From JAWKTT01 sp041398965 (GTDB taxonomy: Bacteria; Planctomycetota; Planctomycetia; Planctomycetales; Planctomycetaceae): a stretch of 64,000 nucleotides of DNA. The translations under genes and the position numbers were made by a program. The notes beneath the pieces were generated by a model that was not told where the DNA came from, searched no databases, and was given only the letters and a program-made list of their open reading frames with translations. The stretch's first letter is position 1. Every line of letters begins with the position of its first letter. Shown here piece after piece: positions 60,007-64,000 of the stretch. Location: NCBI GenBank assembly GCA_041398965.1, contig JAWKTT010000012.1, forward strand, positions 84,634 through 148,633, read 5' to 3'.

Positions 60007-60594
60007 CGAAAGAAAAAACCAAATGGAGACGTCGCCACATCATCACACGCACCCGGCAGAAAGCAACCGTCGAGCCCCTGCACCAAGCAAAGCCAACGGT
60101 CCCCTCGAAGAATGAGTCAGGCAACGGTGGAGGCGAGCAGAGAGAAAAGAAGAGTGGACAGGGGAATCAGACCCCGACACCAGGATTTTCAATCCTGTGT
60201 ACTCACCTACGACTACGAGCTACCTGTCCCGAAGACGTGATCATGGCTGGTCGGTTCGTTTTTGTCAGCCTTCCCCATCGAGATTCTGAAATGGGCAGTC
60301 TGCAGAGGCGTATCATGGCAATCCCCTGCAGAACTGTCAAACGGGTGCTGTCTTTCCGGGAGAAGTTGCAGGGGCCCGGAGTTTGGTTCTGCCGGAAGGA
60401 AAGAGGGGGCGTACAGAATGACCGTGACCAGACTCTCGGTTCAGGAGAATTTCAGAAGAAGAATTCACGTCGCCGACGCGGGGTTATGGAGTCGTTCCCT
60501 CAGAGTCTGAGGGCTTAGGGGGTGTTGCTTTCTTACGTTGACCCGGGTCAGTTGTGTGGCCCCGATTGTTGATGGGGGCGGCACCCGTGTGAGG
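60007..60594. other. gene-poor region, nothing recognised
   Basis: About 590 bp. Several frames of 80-110 codons overlap each other here and look random. A small hairpin CCCTCAGA-G-TCTGAGGG lies near 60499-60515. It leads into the structured RNA candidate. Confidence 0.4.
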
Positions 60595-60697
60595 TCCGCA
60601 GGCCTGGGCTGAGGGAACATCCGTGACCGAGAGCGGTGGGGCAGATCCGCGGAGGCGATGTTCTCCCGGTTTTAACGCATGACCCTCGGCCTGCGGA
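60595..60697. ncRNA. candidate structured RNA (nested helices)
   Basis: Perfect outer helix TCCGCAGGCC (60595-60604) / GGCCTGCGGA (60688-60697), then GAGG(G) 60611-60615 / (C)CCTC 60683-60687, then GAACATC 60615-60621 / GATGTTC 60657-60663, with a CCG...CGG hairpin inside. One long bulged hairpin of ~100 nt without coding. Strand unknown. Could be a 6S-like RNA, an attenuator or terminator of the anti-sigma operon (its gene ends at 60730), or an inverted-repeat element. No T-run at either end. Confidence 0.4.
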
Positions 60698-60729
60698 AGC
60701 TTCGGTCGATCGACTTCTGGGTGGACTTT

Positions 60730-62427
60730 TCAGCGAAGTCCCGGAGTCCCAACAGTGTCCATTTCGATCAGTGAGCGAACCTTACCGACGATCTCCGAGG
60801 ATTGTGGGAGGTGGCCCAGTCGTCGTTGCAGTTGCTGATATTCGGTCAATGTCAGGCGGATGCCAAGTGACTCCATCTGGGAAGATCGCAGGTCCTGACG
60901 CCCCTTGATTTCGAGGTGCAACCCATTCTCCGACGGCATCTTCTCATGGATCGGTGTACTCGATGGCTTTCTTCCAATACTGGGGGGAGCAGGGCTTCCC
61001 TGAGCATTGGGCCCCGTGTCGCTCTGTGCGCCATCGCCACCGAAGGGCTTGCTCATTGACTTGAGGGGAGTTCCTTTGGCGAGTCGATCGCGAGACGACG
61101 GGAGTTCGCTTTCCGGGAGAACTGGCGAGGGGGGACGTTGACCGGAATGCTGGCTCTTCAGGACTTCGGGCTTCGCATCGGCGATGGTCTTCGTGGAAGC
61201 CGCTGGCCGATCGTTGATGCCGTCGGCTGATGCGGGACTTTCCGTAGAGCGGTTAGTCCTGTTTTGAGCGAGGGGGGCCATCTCTTGGACTTCGAGTTGC
61301 CGCGAGGTCCAACTGTCGGCCGTTTGAGGTGCTTCAACGAGGCTGTTGGCCTGGGTGTCGAGCGGGATGCGTTCGAGTTCGAGTTTGACATTCGCGATTT
61401 CGTCGGGAGGTGCCTGCCAGAGAATGATGACAAATTCGCCATCATCGGGAACGCCGTATCGTCGTTGAAGCGTGGTGATCGCTTCGCCCTCGGAGTTTCC
61501 GGTGATCACCTTGAGGGGATTTCCCTGCATCAGGACGAGCGTGTGATCTCCCATCGTGTCGACGCCGACAACCCGAGCGGTCACTTGGGCGACCAATTCG
61601 CCTTGTGTGAGGAAGGTCGAATACTCATGTCCGATGGCTGGTGGAAGCTGCGGATCGATGACCATGCCGGGGAAGAAAGTGCTCTGAATTTGTGGGAGTT
61701 GGTTGTTCTCCGCCGACTCCGCAGAGCCTTCGAGTGTTGCACTCGCCATGCGGGGGGAACTGTTCCGCATCATGGCTCTTGGAGCGGCTGGGGCAGCGTC
61801 GGCCGCTTCAAGAGGGGAGATTGCCTCCACCCCCTTGGCGAGTGCTGGAGCCGTTTCGGCAACGACCTCATTTTCGAGCAAGCTCTCATCCATCGCGACA
61901 TGCGATCCCCCCGCCCGCGAGTTGAATGGCTCTTCGGGCACGACGGTATTCGGGCGTAAGCTTGGAGAGACTGTGGTCAGACTGTCGTTGCCGCCGAAGC
62001 GACCGGAAAGTTGCATGGTGACCAGCAACATCGTGGCGACGGAGGCGATGGCGGTCCCCCACATCAACCACGAACGGGTTTGGGGCGATGAGTTGATCGG
62101 TTTCGACGCAAACGGCTGAGTGGCAGTCGCTCTTGGGGGGGGGACGTCTGCGGTCGGGGCCTGAAGCCGTTCCAGTACGGTTGTTTTTAGAGTCGATGGG
62201 GCGGCAGGTCGTGCGAGCGATTGAATCAGCGTCGACAGTTCCTGGAAGTCGTCAAGACGTTCCTGGAGCGTGGGATCGTCGGCCAACATCTGGGCGAGAA
62301 TCGCTTGTTCGTCGGTCGAAAGCTCCCGATCGTGAGCTGCCGAGAGGAGTTCATGGGCGAACTCTCCAGCCGCAGGGGATCGGCTGCTATCGTCAGGATG
62401 TGGATGATGGTTGTGGTTGGTGTTCAT
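60730..62427 (-). CDS. probable transmembrane anti-sigma factor
   Basis: 565 residues from ATG 62427, overlapping the sigma factor's TGA (ATGA). Residues about 20-90 form a helical anti-sigma-like head (FAHELLSAAHDRELSTDEQA, ILAQMLADDPTLQERLDDFQ, ELSTLIQSLARP) without the HxxxCxxC zinc motif. One TM helix at about 120-140 (SWLMWGTAIASVATMLLVTM). The long extracytoplasmic part is low-complexity, but about 250-345 (LVAQVTARVVGVDTMGDHTL, GVPDDGEFVIILWQAPPDEI) could be a domain. Translationally coupled to the ECF sigma gene, which is the main support for the role. Confidence 0.75.
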   Translation of the reverse strand: MNTNHNHHPHPDDSSRSPAAGEFAHELLSAAHDRELSTDEQAILAQMLADDPTLQERLDDFQELSTLIQSLARPAAPSTLKTTVLERLQAPTADVPPPRATATQPFASKPINSSPQTRSWLMWGTAIASVATMLLVTMQLSGRFGGNDSLTTVSPSLRPNTVVPEEPFNSRAGGSHVAMDESLLENEVVAETAPALAKGVEAISPLEAADAAPAAPRAMMRNSSPRMASATLEGSAESAENNQLPQIQSTFFPGMVIDPQLPPAIGHEYSTFLTQGELVAQVTARVVGVDTMGDHTLVLMQGNPLKVITGNSEGEAITTLQRRYGVPDDGEFVIILWQAPPDEIANVKLELERIPLDTQANSLVEAPQTADSWTSRQLEVQEMAPLAQNRTNRSTESPASADGINDRPAASTKTIADAKPEVLKSQHSGQRPPSPVLPESELPSSRDRLAKGTPLKSMSKPFGGDGAQSDTGPNAQGSPAPPSIGRKPSSTPIHEKMPSENGLHLEIKGRQDLRSSQMESLGIRLTLTEYQQLQRRLGHLPQSSEIVGKVRSLIEMDTVGTPGLR

Positions 62428-63050
62428 TGTTCGTGCTTCATAGTTCGGCCCAGCTTTTCTTTCAGGTCGCCGCGGGCTCGGTGAATACGACTGCGAACGG
62501 TTCCGACGGGACAGCCGATGGTTTCGGCAATCTCTTCGTAACTGAGTCCTTCTAACTCCTTCAGGATGAGCACAGTCCGAAATTCTTCGGGGAGTTCATC
62601 GAGTGCTTGTCGAACGAGTTGTTGTCTTTCTTGGGAGATCAGGTCGTGGGTGGGGTCGACATCGTGGTGCCCATCGACCACTTCGAGCCCGTGGTTTTCC
62701 TGCATGTGGTCGATCGAGGCCACGGGATGTCGTCGTTTTCTGCGGTAGGAAACTGAGGCGTTGTAGGCGATGCGGAACAGCCAGGAGTAGAAGGCCGAGT
62801 CTCCGCGAAACGAGGTTAAGTTCTGAAATGCCAGGACGAACGCATCTTGCGACACGTCGAGAGCATCGTGGGGAGACCCCAGGAGATGCATCAACGTCCC
62901 GTAGAGTCGATCCTGATAACGATCCACCAGCGACCCGAAGGCCGTGGTATCGCCACCCAAGGACCGGTCAATCAATGTTCGATCGTCGGTATTCACGGCT
63001 GGTAAAGCTAAGACGTCAGATACTGCACGGGAGTTCCCAAAGAATCTCAA
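62424..63050 (-). CDS. ECF-family RNA polymerase sigma factor
   Basis: 208 residues if TTG 63050 is the start (GGGGAG very close, so the exact start is uncertain; GTG 62996 is an alternative). Sigma region 2: FGSLVDRYQDRLYGTLMHLL, ALDVSQDAFVLAFQNLTSFR, SAFYSWLFRIAYNASVSYRR. Region 4: LDELPEEFRTVLILKELEGL, SYEEIAETIGCPVGTVRSRI, then HRARGDLKEKLG. Typical RpoE-like ECF layout, with a His/Asp-rich linker (GLEVVDGHHDVDPTHDLISQ). Pairs with the overlapping anti-sigma gene downstream. Target promoters are not evident in the window. Confidence 0.93.
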   Translation of the reverse strand: MRFFGNSRAVSDVLALPAVNTDDRTLIDRSLGGDTTAFGSLVDRYQDRLYGTLMHLLGSPHDALDVSQDAFVLAFQNLTSFRGDSAFYSWLFRIAYNASVSYRRKRRHPVASIDHMQENHGLEVVDGHHDVDPTHDLISQERQQLVRQALDELPEEFRTVLILKELEGLSYEEIAETIGCPVGTVRSRIHRARGDLKEKLGRTMKHEQ

Positions 63051-63207
63051 AACTCCCCGTCCCTCCCATCGTCCCCGTTTCCAAGGATTGTGTCAATGTC
63101 TTGATGGACAACAGGTTGCGAAGACGGGGGGATTGTGTTTGATTCAGCGGGCCGACCTCGCAAAGGTAGTTCTTTGGGGGCGGGTTGTAGCGGTTGTGAC
63201 GATTGGC

Positions 63208-63250
63208 GCAACGAAAGAGTCCGCCGGGACGATGACGTCGCGGCGGACTC
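63208..63250 (-). terminator. rho-independent terminator of ilvC
   Basis: On the minus strand GAGTCCGCCG / CGGCGGACTC, a perfect 10-bp stem with a 14-nt loop, followed by TTTCGTTGC. Lies 38 bp after the ilvC stop at 63288. The rest of the 237-bp gap to the sigma gene holds nothing else recognised. Confidence 0.8.
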
Positions 63251-63287
63251 GGAGTGTCTTTGAACCTGAGAAGCAGTCACAAAGGAC

Positions 63288-64000
63288 TTAGACTTCCTTG
63301 CTGTCGATCCAGGTCATCATGCGGCGGAGGTTGGCACCGACTTCTTCGATCTGGTGCTTCCGCTCGTTACGGCGGACCGCCTTGAAGTGGGCTTGATTCG
63401 CCTTATTCTCGAGCATCCAGTCGCGGGCAAATTCGCCCCGTTGAATCTCGCCGAGGATGCGCTTCATCTCCGCTTTTGTCTCGTCGGTGACGATACGTGG
63501 GCCGCGGGTGTAGTCCCCGTACTCGGCAGTGTTCGACACGCTGTAACGCATGTAGTTGAGTCCACCCTGATAGAACAGGTCGACGATGAGCTTCAACTCG
63601 TGCATACATTCGAAGTAGGCCATTTCTGGCTGATAACCCGCTTCGACAAGGGTCTCGAAGCCCGCCTTCACGAGGGCGGAGACGCCACCGCAAAGGACAA
63701 CTTGTTCGCCAAACAGGTCGGTTTCGGTCTCTTCGGCGAAGGTGGTTTCAATAACACCCCCACGAGTCCCGCCAATGCCTTTGGCGTAGGCGAGAGCGAG
63801 TTGCTTCGAGCTGTCGGACGAGCCGGGGTACATGGCGATCAGCGAGGGGACCCCCCCCCCTTTCACGTACTCGCTACGAACGAGGTGACCCGGACCTTTC
63901 GGGGCGACGAGAGCCGCATCGACACCCTTGGGAGGGGTGATCTGATTGAAGTGGATGTTGAAGCCGTGCGAGCACATCAGGACGTTTCCGGGCTTCAGAC
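63288..64000 (-). CDS. ilvC: ketol-acid reductoisomerase, C-terminal part (cut by window edge)
   Basis: 237 codons visible, open at base 64000 and lacking the N-terminal NADP-binding residues except the end (LKPGNVLMCSHGFNIHFNQI, VDAALVAPKGPGHLVRSEYV). The C-terminal knotted helical domain is complete: GTRGGVIETTFAEETETDLF with the Mg-binding Asp and Glu (DLFGEQVVLCGGVSALVKAG), YFECMHELKLIVDLFYQGGL with further metal ligands, MRYSVSNTAEYGDYTRGPRI. Class I length. Catalyses the isomeroreduction of acetolactate in branched-chain amino acid synthesis. Ends with a terminator; no other ilv gene is in the window. Confidence 0.95.
   Translation of the reverse strand, partial: LKPGNVLMCSHGFNIHFNQITPPKGVDAALVAPKGPGHLVRSEYVKGGGVPSLIAMYPGSSDSSKQLALAYAKGIGGTRGGVIETTFAEETETDLFGEQVVLCGGVSALVKAGFETLVEAGYQPEMAYFECMHELKLIVDLFYQGGLNYMRYSVSNTAEYGDYTRGPRIVTDETKAEMKRILGEIQRGEFARDWMLENKANQAHFKAVRRNERKHQIEEVGANLRRMMTWIDSKEV

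Noticed and set aside
60595..60697. Signal recognition particle RNA or tmRNA
   Set aside because: The conserved GGAAGCA / tetraloop signature of SRP RNA and the tRNA-like ends of tmRNA are missing.

Overview
The window looks like a chromosomal segment of a planctomycete (order Planctomycetales or close to it). The signs are an LEPR-XLL-type N-terminal motif (FEQLETRQLLSA, gene at 17818), glutamine-rich VPxxxY-repeat exported proteins, Ala/Pro/Cys-rich exported proteins ending in PAAEA-type tails, a DUF6655-like lipoprotein, and many lineage-typical exported proteins. No rRNA, tRNA or CRISPR array was seen.

Layout. (1) 1-13.7 kb: the N-terminal part of a CpaC/secretin-type protein, an EamA-like membrane protein, a Gln-rich exported protein, then a four-gene minus-strand exopolysaccharide operon: Wza-type export lipoprotein, Wzc-type tyrosine autokinase, Wzy/O-antigen-ligase-like protein with TPRs, and a CapD/WbpM-type sugar-nucleotide dehydratase. 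A short ANL adenylating enzyme follows. (2) 13.7-39.6 kb: a variable island of polymorphic-toxin debris. It holds cut Hint (intein-like) domains, toxin C-terminal domains or only their last codons, and immunity genes (DUF2262, Imm11/DUF1629, ankyrin, DUF4303, macrodomain, several unknown). Between them lie a dense set of palindromic REP/BIME elements and three IS200/IS605-like REP-associated tyrosine transposase (RAYT) loci, one of them dead, plus a MITE-like element, a group II intron 3' remnant and a XerC/D-type recombinase. Ordinary genes sit between: a beta-propeller protein, a secretin-like protein, an LRR protein, a coiled-coil protein, a cupredoxin-like protein and a GT2. (3) 39.8-64 kb: mostly housekeeping: alpha/beta hydrolase (frameshifted Tat signal), lactate permease, GH88/105, MtnA, response regulator, ProB, IspD, HTTM protein, CsrA, lipoproteins, two frame-disrupted genes (DUF900 hydrolase and isochorismatase), a putative structured RNA, an anti-sigma/ECF sigma pair and the 3' part of ilvC.

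Most interesting are: an overlapping pair encoding an ART-HYD1-type ADP-ribosyltransferase toxin and a macrodomain protein that would be its de-ADP-ribosylating immunity partner; the recurring arrangement REP - toxin stump - immunity gene; a proline-rich dispersed element found directly after three of the immunity genes; and RAYT genes each bracketed by an inverted pair of a different REP family. All functional statements come from motif reading by eye; no database search was run.
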